Below, in pieces: positions 6,975 through 15,997 of a DNA stretch of 64,000 nucleotides. Location: positions 2,356,001 to 2,420,000 of the forward strand of contig NZ_PJBE01000013.1 of NCBI RefSeq assembly GCF_002836205.1. The letters are read 5' to 3'. How positions within the stretch are numbered: the stretch's first letter is position 1; each line of letters starts with the position of its first letter. The notes beneath the pieces are model-generated. The model saw only the letters and a program-made list of their open reading frames with translations. It was not told where the DNA came from and did no database searches. Made by a program: the position numbers and the translations under genes. The stretch is from Shewanella sp. Choline-02u-19. Its GTDB lineage: Bacteria; Pseudomonadota; Gammaproteobacteria; Enterobacterales; Shewanellaceae.

Positions 6975-9812
6975 TTACAACTGTAAAACCTCAATTGGAT
7001 AACCAAGTGTTGATAATTCAGACTCTATCTTGGCACGATCACCTACAACAAGAATAAGCATATCGTCGATTTTCAACTGGCTTTTAGCCAATAAATTCAA
7101 CTCATCAAGTGTTATGTTATTAGTGATTTCAGTTTGCTGTTCACTGTAATTATCATCCAAATTATAACGTTGAATATTACGCATTAATCCCGCTTTTTGG
7201 TACGGAGTTTCGTAGTTAAGTGCTTTAGATTGTGAGATAGAGTTCTGCATAAAGCTAAGCTCATCCTCAGTCATCCCCGTTGCTTGGAATCCATTAATCT
7301 CTTTAATAAATTCCACTAACGCTTCGGTCGTCACATCACTACGTACACTAGCAGTCGCTTGATAGAAACCTTGCTCTGGTCCTCCCGAGAAAAAGCTTCT
7401 CGCACCATAAGTGTAACCTTTGTCTTCACGAAGATTGAGGTTAATACGGCTATTAAAAGCGCCGCCCAGTGGGTAGTTCATCAAGTAGGATTTGAAAAAC
7501 GTTCCCGTAGCATCATAAGGCAACGCGCGTTTACCAATTTTTATCACTGACTGCGCCGCTTCTGGCTTATCAACAATATAAATTTTTCCGCCAGTAAATT
7601 CAGGAAGAACCGCTAATTCAGGAAAGGAAGTTTTAACCCCAGTCCAACCGTTTAACCCTGTAAGCTTGGATAGCATTTGCGCTTCGTTTAGATTACCAAC
7701 GGCCACTATTTGCGCATTACCCGCGGTATACTGACGTTTATAAAAAGCTTTAACATCATCTAAGCTAATCGCTGTTACTGATGCAATTGAACCACCACTA
7801 CTAACACCAAACGGGCTCTTATCACCGTATAACAGAGTACTAAATGCTCTTGAAGCCAAATAATTTGGCTCCGTTAATTGCCGTTGTAGGTTCTGTAATA
7901 CCTGTTGTTTAACACGATCGAAATCAGCTTGATTGAATGCAGGTTCAAACAACTTCTCTTGGACAATTTTCATTGTCGCATCAAGATTTTCTGTTAACGA
8001 TGAAATCTGCAATCGACTTTGATAGCCACTGGCACCAAAGCTGACATTACTGCCAAGCATCTCTAATGCTTGAGTCAGTTCTTCAGAACTGCGCTTAAGG
8101 CTCGATTCATTCATCATTGACGCTGTTATCGACGCTAAGCCTGCTTGTTCTATGTCAATAACGCGGTGGCCACCATTGAGGTAAACAACCACTTCAACGG
8201 TCGGTGTCTCGTTGGTTTCAGTGCCAATAACCTCAATATCATTGGCCAGTTTACCTTGCCAAAGCGTAGGTATTTTTAATACGGGTGCGGCACCGACTGG
8301 CGGCACAACGTTGCGATCAAACGCTGAAGTAATTTGAGGCGCGGCATTAAGATCTTGAACCGCAACGGCGGCAATCTTTTCAGTTGGCGCGACAAAGTTA
8401 TCGGCTTTAGCAATAAGCTGTTTTTGCCCTTGAGGCACAACGCTCATCACCACCATCGGCTTGTCTTTAATATATTTGTTAAACACCCGCATAACGTCTT
8501 CTTTGGTGACATTGGCATAACGCGCCAAATCAGTACCAATCATATTAGGGTTACCAGAAAACGTTTCATTGAATGCTAGGCTTGAGACTTTTACCTGTAC
8601 GCTTTGCAAACCAAAAATGGTGGCAGCTTCAAAGTTGACTTTAACTTTTTCAAGGTCGTCATCCGTCACGCCGCGTTGCTCAAATTCAGTGACCGAGTCA
8701 CGCATGATTTTTTCTAAATCAGCTAACGTGCCACCCTGTGCTGGATTGGCTAATGCGTACATTGAAAACTGGCAAGCCAATTCTTGACATGGATGACTCA
8801 CACCTGCTTGGACCGCATAGCCATCTTTAACAAGATTTTTATAGAAGATTGATGTCTTGCCACCACCTAAGATGTTAGACAACAGATCCAAAGCGGGCTC
8901 ATCTTCATGGCGAGCATATACCGTTGGCATTGCCATTTTAATCAAGGGTAAATGCACTCGATCTTCCATCGACAGATAAAGTGTCTTATCCAGTGTCACT
9001 AACGTTTTTACGGGCGCCTTAACTTCAGGACCAGCAGGGATTTCACCAAAATACTGATTAACCCATGCAAGGGCCTGCATCTCGTCAAAATCGCCACCAA
9101 TAGTCAATGTGGCATTATTAGGACCATACCAGCGCTGAAAAAAGTGTTTAACATCTTCAACATCTGCTCGGTCTAAATCTTCTGGCCAACCGATAACAGG
9201 CCATGAGTAAGGATGACCTTGCGGATAAAAGGCTTGATCAAAGCGCTCACCCATACGGCCATAAGGACGGTTATCAATACGCTGTGCACGTTCGTTTTTG
9301 ACCGTCTCACGTTGCACTTCAAACTTTTCTTCCGTTAGAGCCGGTAGGAAAAAGCCCATACGGTCAGATTCTAACCACAACATTTTTTCTAACTGATTAT
9401 TGGGCACCGTTTCGAAATAATTGGTTCTATCGGTATTGGTTGTACCGTTAAGATTTCCACCCGCTTCAGTGACCATTTTAAAATGTTGTTCATCAGCGAC
9501 ATGCTCTGACCCTTGGAACATCATGTGTTCAAACAAGTGTGCAAAGCCAGAACGACCAACTAATTCACGTCCTGAACCTACATGATAAGTGACATCAACA
9601 TGGACTAACGGATCAGAGTGATCTTCGTGTAAAATAACGGTCAAGCCATTGGCTAATTCATATTTACGATAGGGAATACCAACATCCTGTCCTGAAAAAC
9701 TTACCGACTCCAGTAAAGTCACACCTGCAGGTAAAGTCGTTTCAGCCTGTTGTTGACCGGCACATCCAAATAACGCAGCACTAATTGCTGCGGCTAATAT
9801 CCATTTTTTCAA
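6975..9812 (-). CDS. M16 family zinc metallopeptidase, lipoprotein (pitrilysin/insulinase type)
   Basis: The 945-residue protein has a lipoprotein signal peptide ending LFGC (Cys17), so it is likely anchored in a membrane facing the periplasm. It contains two tandem M16 units. The N-terminal unit carries the inverted zinc motif HLFEH (residues 92-96) and the third ligand in VKNERAQR (about Glu174), so it should be active. The C-terminal unit lacks HxxEH but has the REDKGYTYGA block typical of the partner domain. This matches periplasmic PqqL-like or YmxG-like oligopeptidases. The start is TTG at 9812 with a good GAAGGAG ribosome site. It appears monocistronic. Confidence 0.92.
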   Translation of the reverse strand: MKKWILAAAISAALFGCAGQQQAETTLPAGVTLLESVSFSGQDVGIPYRKYELANGLTVILHEDHSDPLVHVDVTYHVGSGRELVGRSGFAHLFEHMMFQGSEHVADEQHFKMVTEAGGNLNGTTNTDRTNYFETVPNNQLEKMLWLESDRMGFFLPALTEEKFEVQRETVKNERAQRIDNRPYGRMGERFDQAFYPQGHPYSWPVIGWPEDLDRADVEDVKHFFQRWYGPNNATLTIGGDFDEMQALAWVNQYFGEIPAGPEVKAPVKTLVTLDKTLYLSMEDRVHLPLIKMAMPTVYARHEDEPALDLLSNILGGGKTSIFYKNLVKDGYAVQAGVSHPCQELACQFSMYALANPAQGGTLADLEKIMRDSVTEFEQRGVTDDDLEKVKVNFEAATIFGLQSVQVKVSSLAFNETFSGNPNMIGTDLARYANVTKEDVMRVFNKYIKDKPMVVMSVVPQGQKQLIAKADNFVAPTEKIAAVAVQDLNAAPQITSAFDRNVVPPVGAAPVLKIPTLWQGKLANDIEVIGTETNETPTVEVVVYLNGGHRVIDIEQAGLASITASMMNESSLKRSSEELTQALEMLGSNVSFGASGYQSRLQISSLTENLDATMKIVQEKLFEPAFNQADFDRVKQQVLQNLQRQLTEPNYLASRAFSTLLYGDKSPFGVSSGGSIASVTAISLDDVKAFYKRQYTAGNAQIVAVGNLNEAQMLSKLTGLNGWTGVKTSFPELAVLPEFTGGKIYIVDKPEAAQSVIKIGKRALPYDATGTFFKSYLMNYPLGGAFNSRINLNLREDKGYTYGARSFFSGGPEQGFYQATASVRSDVTTEALVEFIKEINGFQATGMTEDELSFMQNSISQSKALNYETPYQKAGLMRNIQRYNLDDNYSEQQTEITNNITLDELNLLAKSQLKIDDMLILVVGDRAKIESELSTLGYPIEVLQL

Positions 9813-10305
9813 TTATTATCTCCTTCGCCAGAATGCGATATCGTTTTATCATCTGATCAGTAAGCTATGCTTGGCACTAGTATTACCCAGTCAGCTTGAA
9901 ACAACCAGTGGGTGTTAATCAGTTTAAATCACTTACGACGTAAAAAAGGTTTTGCGATTTCTGCTAACAAAATATTTCCATCACCTTAATCAGCAATCAT
10001 AGCTCATCTAGCCTACACCCATGAATCTATTGTGGTTTCTATAGTTTTTACAACCCTCATCACGATGTTACGCAAAAGTTAACTGTTAATATAATTAAAA
10101 CAAGCTTTTATATGACAATAAGTTATAACTAAATCGGTTTGTGATGCAAGGTGCTCTATCTATAGAATGCCAACGATTGGGTAACTAAATGTAAACCTTC
10201 ACAGCATTGAAGTGTTAGTCTCCTAGCAAATGATTGCAATAAATTAGGTGGCAACCCTGCCACCTATACGCATGACATAAAAATAATATATTTGGAATAT
10301 TGATA
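9813..10305. other. Divergent promoter region, with hairpin in the symporter leader
   Basis: About 490 bases separate the peptidase gene (leftward) from the symporter gene (rightward). I see no gene. A perfect hairpin at 10245-10266 (taggtggca / tgccaccta, loop accc) sits 39 bases before the symporter ATG, probably in its leader. It has no T-run after it, so it is not a simple terminator. Confidence 0.5.
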
Positions 10306-11556
10306 ATGTGGCAAGTAATTAAAAACATCCCTTTTTGGCAAAAGGTATTAGCCGCCTTTGTACTTGGCGCTACTGTTGGTGTCATTTTTGGTGAATCGGC
10401 AACGGTATTAAAGCCTTTAGGTGATCTATTTATTAGCGCGATCAAAATGCTGGTCGCACCGCTTATTTTCTGCGCTATCGTGGTGAGTATTACCTCTTTA
10501 GGCTCAGAAGCTAACCTAAAACGGTTGAGCTTTAAGACGTTAGGTATGTTTATGTTTACCGGCACTATAGCGTCGTTTATCGGCTTAACCATTGGCTCGC
10601 TCATTGATATGGGCGGCTCAATGGAATTGGTTGCTACTGAAGTGAGCGAACGTCAGGTTCCTGGTTTTGCACAGGTACTGCTAAATATGATCCCTGTTAA
10701 CCCATTTGCCTCTCTGGCAGAAGGGAATGTTCTCCAAATAATCGTATTTGCAGCATTAATTGGTATCGCAATCAATAAGGTTGGCGAAAAAGCTGCGCCC
10801 TTGAAAAGAACCCTTGAGGCCGGGGCTGAAGTGATGTTCCAGCTGACTCGTATGGTATTGCAACTTACTCCGATTGGCGTGTTTGGTTTAATGGCCTGGG
10901 TGGTCGGTGAGTATGGTTTATCCATGTTATTACCACTTGCCAAGTTCATCGGTGCTATCTACCTTGCTGCGTTAATCCACATTATTTTTGTCTATGGTGG
11001 ACTGGTAAAATTCGCAGCAAAATTAAGCCCTTTACAGTTTTTCAGAAAAGCCATGCCAGCACAAATTGTGGCATTTACGACAGCATCAAGTTTCGGTACA
11101 TTGCCGGCAAGCACGCGTTGTTCTGAATCAATGGGTGTATCAAAACGTTATAGCTCATTTGTATTGCCCCTTGGCGCGACCATGAACATGGATGGTTGCG
11201 GTGGGATCTATCCCGCTATTGCCGCCATTTTTATTGCCCAAATTTATGGCATTCAACTCGATATGACTGACTATATGCTGATTGCGGTAACGGCAACAGT
11301 TGCATCAGTCGGAACAGCTGGCGTGCCAGGCAGTGCCATGGTGATGCTGACGGTAACCTTAGGTGTTGTTGGCCTACCACTAGAAGGGATTGCATTTATT
11401 GCCGCTATTGACCGGATCATTGATATGATCCGCACAGCAACCAATGTCACCGGGGATATGATGACAGCCGTTGTTATTGGTAAATCTGAAGGACAGCTTG
11501 ATCAAGAGCAATTTTATGCCGATGAGAGCACTAAAACAGCACCTGTAACAAGTTAG
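10306..11556 (+). CDS. Dicarboxylate/amino acid:cation symporter (DAACS family)
   Basis: 416 residues from ATG 10306 (an in-frame TTG two codons earlier is less likely). The family hallmarks are ASSFGTLPAS, corresponding to the SSSGTLP re-entrant loop HP1, NMDG in transmembrane helix 7, and the second loop around VGTAGVPGSAMVM. The fold has eight membrane helices with two hairpins. The family imports glutamate, aspartate, serine or C4-dicarboxylates with Na+ or H+; the exact substrate cannot be told from the sequence. The following hairpin ends the transcript, so the gene stands alone. Confidence 0.93.
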   Translation: MWQVIKNIPFWQKVLAAFVLGATVGVIFGESATVLKPLGDLFISAIKMLVAPLIFCAIVVSITSLGSEANLKRLSFKTLGMFMFTGTIASFIGLTIGSLIDMGGSMELVATEVSERQVPGFAQVLLNMIPVNPFASLAEGNVLQIIVFAALIGIAINKVGEKAAPLKRTLEAGAEVMFQLTRMVLQLTPIGVFGLMAWVVGEYGLSMLLPLAKFIGAIYLAALIHIIFVYGGLVKFAAKLSPLQFFRKAMPAQIVAFTTASSFGTLPASTRCSESMGVSKRYSSFVLPLGATMNMDGCGGIYPAIAAIFIAQIYGIQLDMTDYMLIAVTATVASVGTAGVPGSAMVMLTVTLGVVGLPLEGIAFIAAIDRIIDMIRTATNVTGDMMTAVVIGKSEGQLDQEQFYADESTKTAPVTS

Positions 11557-11573
11557 TAAGATTACTGTGAAAG

Positions 11574-11603
11574 AAAAAGGCCGCAATTGTGGCCTTTTTC
11601 TTT
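11574..11603 (+). terminator. Rho-independent terminator after the symporter gene
   Basis: The stem aaaaaggcc / ggccttttt has an 8-base loop and is followed by CTTTT, 18 bases past the stop codon. Confidence 0.85.
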
Positions 11604-11653
11604 TATACTTTAAAATCATATTGCTAAGTGATTCATATTGAGGGTGTTTAAGT

Positions 11654-11842
11654 ATGGCTAAGCTGTTTTTTATTCCACTGCTACTATCTCTCGCATGGGC
11701 GCTATTTCTTAATTACAACGGTGTGCCTCTAAAGAAGGGAAGAACCGGGTTTATCTATATTGTCGGCATTAGCATAACGATTATTTTGTCCTTAGGCTTT
11801 CTACTTTGGCTGACCGCAAACCAAAACATTCGTAGTTGGTAA
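11654..11842 (+). CDS. Small membrane protein of unknown function (62 aa)
   Basis: The ATG at 11654 is preceded by GAGGG at a workable distance. The product has two hydrophobic helices, about residues 4-19 and 33-54, joined by a short positively charged loop (PLKKGRTG), and ends in a polar tail. A two-span hairpin with a basic loop suggests both ends lie on the periplasmic side of the inner membrane. I recognise no family. It lies just after the symporter terminator, so it needs its own promoter. The membrane pattern argues that it is real, but conservation would have to confirm this. Confidence 0.6.
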   Translation: MAKLFFIPLLLSLAWALFLNYNGVPLKKGRTGFIYIVGISITIILSLGFLLWLTANQNIRSW

Positions 11843-11900
11843 CCCACAAATAACCCAATATCGCTTACGCGCCTAGCTCGAAGACCAGGCGCTAACGGCA

Positions 11901-12083
11901 TCAAACTAACGCTTCATCGTTTAATGACCTAGCGCCAATACCTGTATCACTCCAGATCACCACATCGCCCTCCAGCGCTGTCGTAAGCTCAACTTCTATT
12001 TCAAATTTTAAACTACTTTGTTGCAAGTAACCTCTAATGACGCTTGCACCACAAGCGAGGATTTTACGATAAGGCTGTGATAA
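11901..12083 (-). pseudogene. Possible 3' remnant of an unidentified gene
   Basis: On the minus strand a frame without a good start reads QPYRKILACGASVIRGYLQQ and continues with SSLKFEIEVELTTALEGDVV, IWSDTGIGARSLNDEALV and a stop. It is bounded upstream by TAG at 12086. The amphipathic pattern looks like the C-terminal end of a real protein. I do not recognise the family. The rest of 11843-12191 shows nothing else. Confidence 0.3.
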
Positions 12084-12191
12084 CTAAAGCTTGCAATGAC
12101 ACGGCCAAACAGTTGTATATGGAGAATGCTGGTGCATAGGTGATTAAGTTGTTCTTAGTATAGCCAAGCGCACGCTATCATTTTCTGCAGG

Positions 12192-12224
12192 CAAAAAAAT
12201 CCCGTACTTTAAAAGTACGGGATT
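12192..12224 (-). terminator. Rho-independent terminator of the oad operon
   Basis: The perfect 10-bp stem aatcccgtac / gtacgggatt (12199-12208 with 12215-12224) is followed by seven T on the minus strand, about 40 bases after the oadB stop. Confidence 0.9.
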
Positions 12225-12264
12225 GGTTTAATTGAAAATACTATTCTAAATTTTACAGATATGC

Positions 12265-13395
12265 TTATCCCAGTACCGCAAGTAACACACCTGCAGCAAC
12301 CGCACTACCCAGCACACCCGCCACGTTAGGGCCCATTGCATGCATTAATAGAAAGTTCTGATTATTTGCTTCAAGGCCCACTTTATTGACGACCCTCGCC
12401 GCCATGGGCACCGCGGACACACCAGCGGCACCTAACAATGGATTAATCTTACCGCCAGATAATTTACTCATGAGCTTGGCCATTAACACTCCAGTCGCGG
12501 TACCTATACCAAATGCAACAGCCCCCAACACCAAAATACCTAAGGTTTCAATTTGCAAAAACTGCTCTGCTGATAATTTAGAACCCACAGCGAGTCCGAG
12601 AAAAATAGTAACGATATTAATCAGCTCATTCTGGGCGGTGTTAGACAATCTATCGACCACACCCGACTCGCGCATCAAGTTACCTAAACAAAACATACCC
12701 ACTAACGGCGTTGCTGCAGGAAGGAACAAAATAGTTAATCCTAATACCATGAGTGGGAAGATTATTTTTTCCTTCTTACTCACTTCTCGCAGCTGCTCCA
12801 TCTTGATCTTACGCTCAGATTCTGTTGTTAGCAGTCTCATAATAGGCGGCTGTATAAGTGGCACTAACGCCATATAAGAGTATGCAGCAACCGCAATAGC
12901 ACCGAGTAAGTCTGGGGCGAGTTTGGACGCTAAAAAGATAGCCGTTGGCCCATCTGCACCGCCAATAATCGCAATAGCGGCAGCATCTTGCATTGAAAAC
13001 TCAAACCCAGGGACTAAATTCAAACCAATCGCCCCAAGCAAGGTGGCAAAAATACCAAATTGTGCTGCGGCGCCAAGTAATAACATTTTAGGGTTAGCAA
13101 TCAATGCCCCAAAATCGGTTAATGCCCCCACACCCATAAAGATCAATAGCGGGAAAATTCCCGTTTCAATACCCACATGATAAGCAAAATAGAGCAGTCC
13201 ACCTTCGTCGGTAAATCCACCATTAGGAATATTGGCTAAAATAGCGCCAAAGCCTATAGGTAAAAGCAGTAACGGCTCAAAACCTTTTGCGATAGCTAAA
13301 AAGAGTAATAAGCAGCCGACACCCATCATTAACAATTGACCTGGCGTAAAGTTGGCAATGCCGGACTCAGACCAAAAGGCGATTAATCCTTCCAT
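12265..13395 (-). CDS. oadB: Oxaloacetate decarboxylase, Na+-pumping beta subunit
   Basis: OadB is the integral membrane subunit that decarboxylates carboxybiotin and exports Na+ in the OadABG complex. The 376-residue protein is almost wholly hydrophobic, with about nine to eleven helices. It contains the conserved block GGADGPTAIFLASKLAP, which holds the functional Asp of helix IV, and NxxLLxHAMGPNVAG at the C-terminus. An AGGAG ribosome site precedes ATG 13395, and the gap to oadA is only 8 bases. It is the last gene of the operon. Confidence 0.96.
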   Translation of the reverse strand: MEGLIAFWSESGIANFTPGQLLMMGVGCLLLFLAIAKGFEPLLLLPIGFGAILANIPNGGFTDEGGLLYFAYHVGIETGIFPLLIFMGVGALTDFGALIANPKMLLLGAAAQFGIFATLLGAIGLNLVPGFEFSMQDAAAIAIIGGADGPTAIFLASKLAPDLLGAIAVAAYSYMALVPLIQPPIMRLLTTESERKIKMEQLREVSKKEKIIFPLMVLGLTILFLPAATPLVGMFCLGNLMRESGVVDRLSNTAQNELINIVTIFLGLAVGSKLSAEQFLQIETLGILVLGAVAFGIGTATGVLMAKLMSKLSGGKINPLLGAAGVSAVPMAARVVNKVGLEANNQNFLLMHAMGPNVAGVLGSAVAAGVLLAVLG

Positions 13396-13403
13396 GATGA
13401 CTC

Positions 13404-15212
13404 CTATGCTAACGCTAACAGCTGACTACCAACTGATACCGAATCACCCTCTTTAACCCAAACCTGAGAGATCACTCCATCAGCCTCGGCTCTTATTTCC
13501 GTTTCCATCTTCATCGCTTCTAAAATAATGACAACATCACCCTCTTTAACCGTGTCACCAGGAGACACATGCACTTTAAAAATATTACCTGATAGCGGTG
13601 CATTTTGTTCTAACTTGACCACCAACGACTCAACGGCGGCAGTTGTTGCGGGTGCAGCAAAAGGAATCACATTTTCGGCAGAGCTTATTTCACTGATATC
13701 CCCCCCTTCGGCCACTTCAACGACAAATCGCTGACCCTGCACTGTTACAGTGTAAGTTGCTGGCCCTTGCTTATTGGCAGCTGCTAGCTCTGCTTTTTTT
13801 ATTTGTTCGAGCGCTTTTGCAGCCACTTCAGGTTTGGGTTCAAATGCGTCTGGATTATTGCGATTTTTAAGGAATTTGAGTCCAATTTGAGGAAATAATG
13901 CGTAGGTTAATACATCATCATCCACCTCTGTTGATAGGGTAATAGCTTCAGCTTTGGCCTTTTCAGCTAACTCAAGACGTAACCTGTCGAGCTCAGCTTC
14001 GAGTAAGTCAGCTGGGCGACAAGTTATTGCTTCAGCGCCCGCTAAAACGCGTTGCTGCAGCTCGCTATTCACGGGTGCTGGCGTGGCGCCATATTCGCCC
14101 TTGAGTACGCCTTCAGTCTCTTTGGTAAGCGATTTATAACGCTCACCCGTCAGCACGTTAATCACCGCTTGGGTGCCGACAATTTGAGAAGTTGGCGTGA
14201 CTAAGGCTATGAAACCTAAGTCTTCACGAACCCGTGGGATCTCTTCTAACACTAAATCTAACTTGTCTGCAGCGCCTTGCTCTTTTAGCTGGCTTTCCAT
14301 ATTGGTCAGCATGCCACCAGGGACTTGTGCACGAAGAATGCGCGAATCAATGCCTTTAAGTTCACCTTCGAAAGCTGCATATTTTTTGCGTACCACTCTA
14401 AAGTAAGCTGCTATCTCTTCCAATAACGCCATGTCATAACCGGTCGCTCTGTCAGTATCTTCAACCATTGCAACCAGAGTTTCTGTCGCGCTGTGACCAT
14501 AAGTCTGACTCATTGACGAAATGGCGGTATCAAGTACATCAATGCCCGCTTCTATCGCTTTTTGGTAGGTGGCGGTGCTAAGACCTGTTGTTGCATGGCA
14601 CTGCATAGAAACAACCAAATCTGTTTGAGATTTGATTTGGCTAATCATGTCAAAGGCATCGAACGGCTTTAATAGCCCGGCCATATCTTTGATACATAAA
14701 GAATGACAGCCCATATCTTCAAGACGCTTAGCCATGTCAATCCAAGTGTCCATCGTGTGCACTGGGCTCGTTGTGTAGGAGATAGTACCTTGCGCATGAG
14801 CGCCGACGTCAACAACAGACTTAACAGCGGTTTCAAGGTTACGCACATCATTCATTGCATCGAAAATTCGGAATACATCAACCCCGTTAGTGTGAGCACG
14901 TTCAACAAAACGGTTAACTAAATCATCAGCATAGTGACGGTAGCCTAAAAGATTTTGTCCTCTTAGCAGCATTTGTTGAGGTGTATTAGGCATGGCTTTT
15001 TTAAGCTCTCTAATACGTTCCCATGGATCCTCACCAAGATAACGGATGCAAGCGTCAAACGTTGCTCCGCCCCAAGATTCTAGCGACCAAAAGCCGACTT
15101 TATCGAGTAATGGCGCAATAGGTAACATATCTTCGGTGCGCAACCGAGTAGCGAGAATGGATTGGTGAGCATCTCTTAAGACGACGTCGGTTAAAGCCAG
15201 TGGCTTGCTCAT
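13404..15212 (-). CDS. oadA: Oxaloacetate decarboxylase alpha subunit (biotin carboxyltransferase)
   Basis: The 602-residue protein has an N-terminal carboxyltransferase TIM barrel (about residues 1-300; DVVLRDAHQSILATR near the start carries the metal-site Asp), a PYC_OADA conserved domain, a short Ala/Pro linker and a C-terminal biotinyl domain with EAMKMETE. Lys568 is the expected biotin attachment site. It moves the carboxyl group of oxaloacetate to biotin and releases pyruvate. A GGGAG ribosome site precedes ATG 15212. oadG lies 17 bases upstream and oadB 8 bases downstream, so the complex is made from one message. Confidence 0.97.
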   Translation of the reverse strand: MSKPLALTDVVLRDAHQSILATRLRTEDMLPIAPLLDKVGFWSLESWGGATFDACIRYLGEDPWERIRELKKAMPNTPQQMLLRGQNLLGYRHYADDLVNRFVERAHTNGVDVFRIFDAMNDVRNLETAVKSVVDVGAHAQGTISYTTSPVHTMDTWIDMAKRLEDMGCHSLCIKDMAGLLKPFDAFDMISQIKSQTDLVVSMQCHATTGLSTATYQKAIEAGIDVLDTAISSMSQTYGHSATETLVAMVEDTDRATGYDMALLEEIAAYFRVVRKKYAAFEGELKGIDSRILRAQVPGGMLTNMESQLKEQGAADKLDLVLEEIPRVREDLGFIALVTPTSQIVGTQAVINVLTGERYKSLTKETEGVLKGEYGATPAPVNSELQQRVLAGAEAITCRPADLLEAELDRLRLELAEKAKAEAITLSTEVDDDVLTYALFPQIGLKFLKNRNNPDAFEPKPEVAAKALEQIKKAELAAANKQGPATYTVTVQGQRFVVEVAEGGDISEISSAENVIPFAAPATTAAVESLVVKLEQNAPLSGNIFKVHVSPGDTVKEGDVVIILEAMKMETEIRAEADGVISQVWVKEGDSVSVGSQLLALA

Positions 15213-15229
15213 GGTAACTCCCTACTTAT

Positions 15230-15475
15230 TTATGCTTTTTGGCGGTGCTGATGAATTGCAGAGGCGATAACGGCTGCCATTAAAGGACTCACTGCGGGTT
15301 TAGTTACCGCCGGTTGGCGAGCATTAACGGTTATTTTCTCTTGGGGTGCAGGCGCATATTTTTTAGCAACTAGCTTCATTCCCAAAATCAATATACCTAA
15401 AAATACAAAAACCAACGACATGCCGAGGATCATGATCCCCAGCGCATCGGTTAACTGTTCTGATATTGTTTCCAT
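15230..15475 (-). CDS. oadG: Oxaloacetate decarboxylase gamma subunit
   Basis: 81 residues. One membrane helix at about residues 12-34 is followed by a basic, Pro/Ala-containing cytoplasmic tail ending in SAIHQHRQKA, the His-containing tail that in OadG binds zinc and docks the alpha subunit. Position and length fit OadG, which assembles the alpha and beta subunits. A GAGAGGAAGAG ribosome site precedes ATG 15475. It is the first gene of oadGAB. Confidence 0.92.
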   Translation of the reverse strand: METISEQLTDALGIMILGMSLVFVFLGILILGMKLVAKKYAPAPQEKITVNARQPAVTKPAVSPLMAAVIASAIHQHRQKA

Positions 15476-15719
15476 CTCTTCCTCTCTCCAGCCCTATATA
15501 CACTAAGACAAAACGGTGCAACCAAATCAGTGTATGTTAGTTTTGTCGGCCCATTTTACGGATTATGTAAATATACTGGAATAAAACAAATATTTATTCA
15601 CTAACAGTTCACATGTTATGCATTCATTTCGATAATGCCTAAGCTTAAAGCAGCTAGAAGACTGCTATCATCGACAAAAACAATAACCAATCTATAACAA
15701 AATAGCGAGGCCTTTGTAA

Positions 15720-15734
15720 ATTGGTCATACCAAT
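15720..15734. promoter_or_regulatory. PdhR-like (GntR family) operator upstream of oadGAB
   Basis: The site is the perfect palindrome ATTGGT-CAT-ACCAAT. It matches the ATTGGTnnnACCAAT consensus known for PdhR and resembles related GntR-family boxes. It is 245 bases upstream of oadG. The product of Oad is pyruvate, the effector of PdhR, which makes control plausible; the assignment is inferred. Confidence 0.5.
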
Positions 15735-15753
15735 AAGCATAAAAATATTACTA

Positions 15754-15805
15754 CACTGATGATGATTCTATAATTTATTATTGAAATAACCAGTGAATCA
15801 TCAGC
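15754..15805. repeat. Inverted repeat in the 15.5-16.0 kb intergenic region
   Basis: gatgattc (15761-15768) and gaatcatc (15795-15802) pair perfectly across a 26-base AT-rich loop, and the outer bases ctgat / atcag pair with a three-base slip. The whole stretch 15476-15997 holds the PdhR-like box, this repeat, presumably the oadG promoter and no gene. Confidence 0.4.
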
Positions 15806-15997
15806 GTAAGCCATGGCAATCCAAAATATTTATAATTTGAATCTTAAGTTAAAGGAAAGTAATTTCAGATATAAGAACAAAGAGTAACCCAGTAGCTAGA
15901 ATGAGATCTTATGCACTAATCAATCAAACTATGGGTCTCGTTAAACTTAGTTTTTTCAGGAGTACAAATTAACTGGGTAGCCCTTTTGCAAAAGCCA

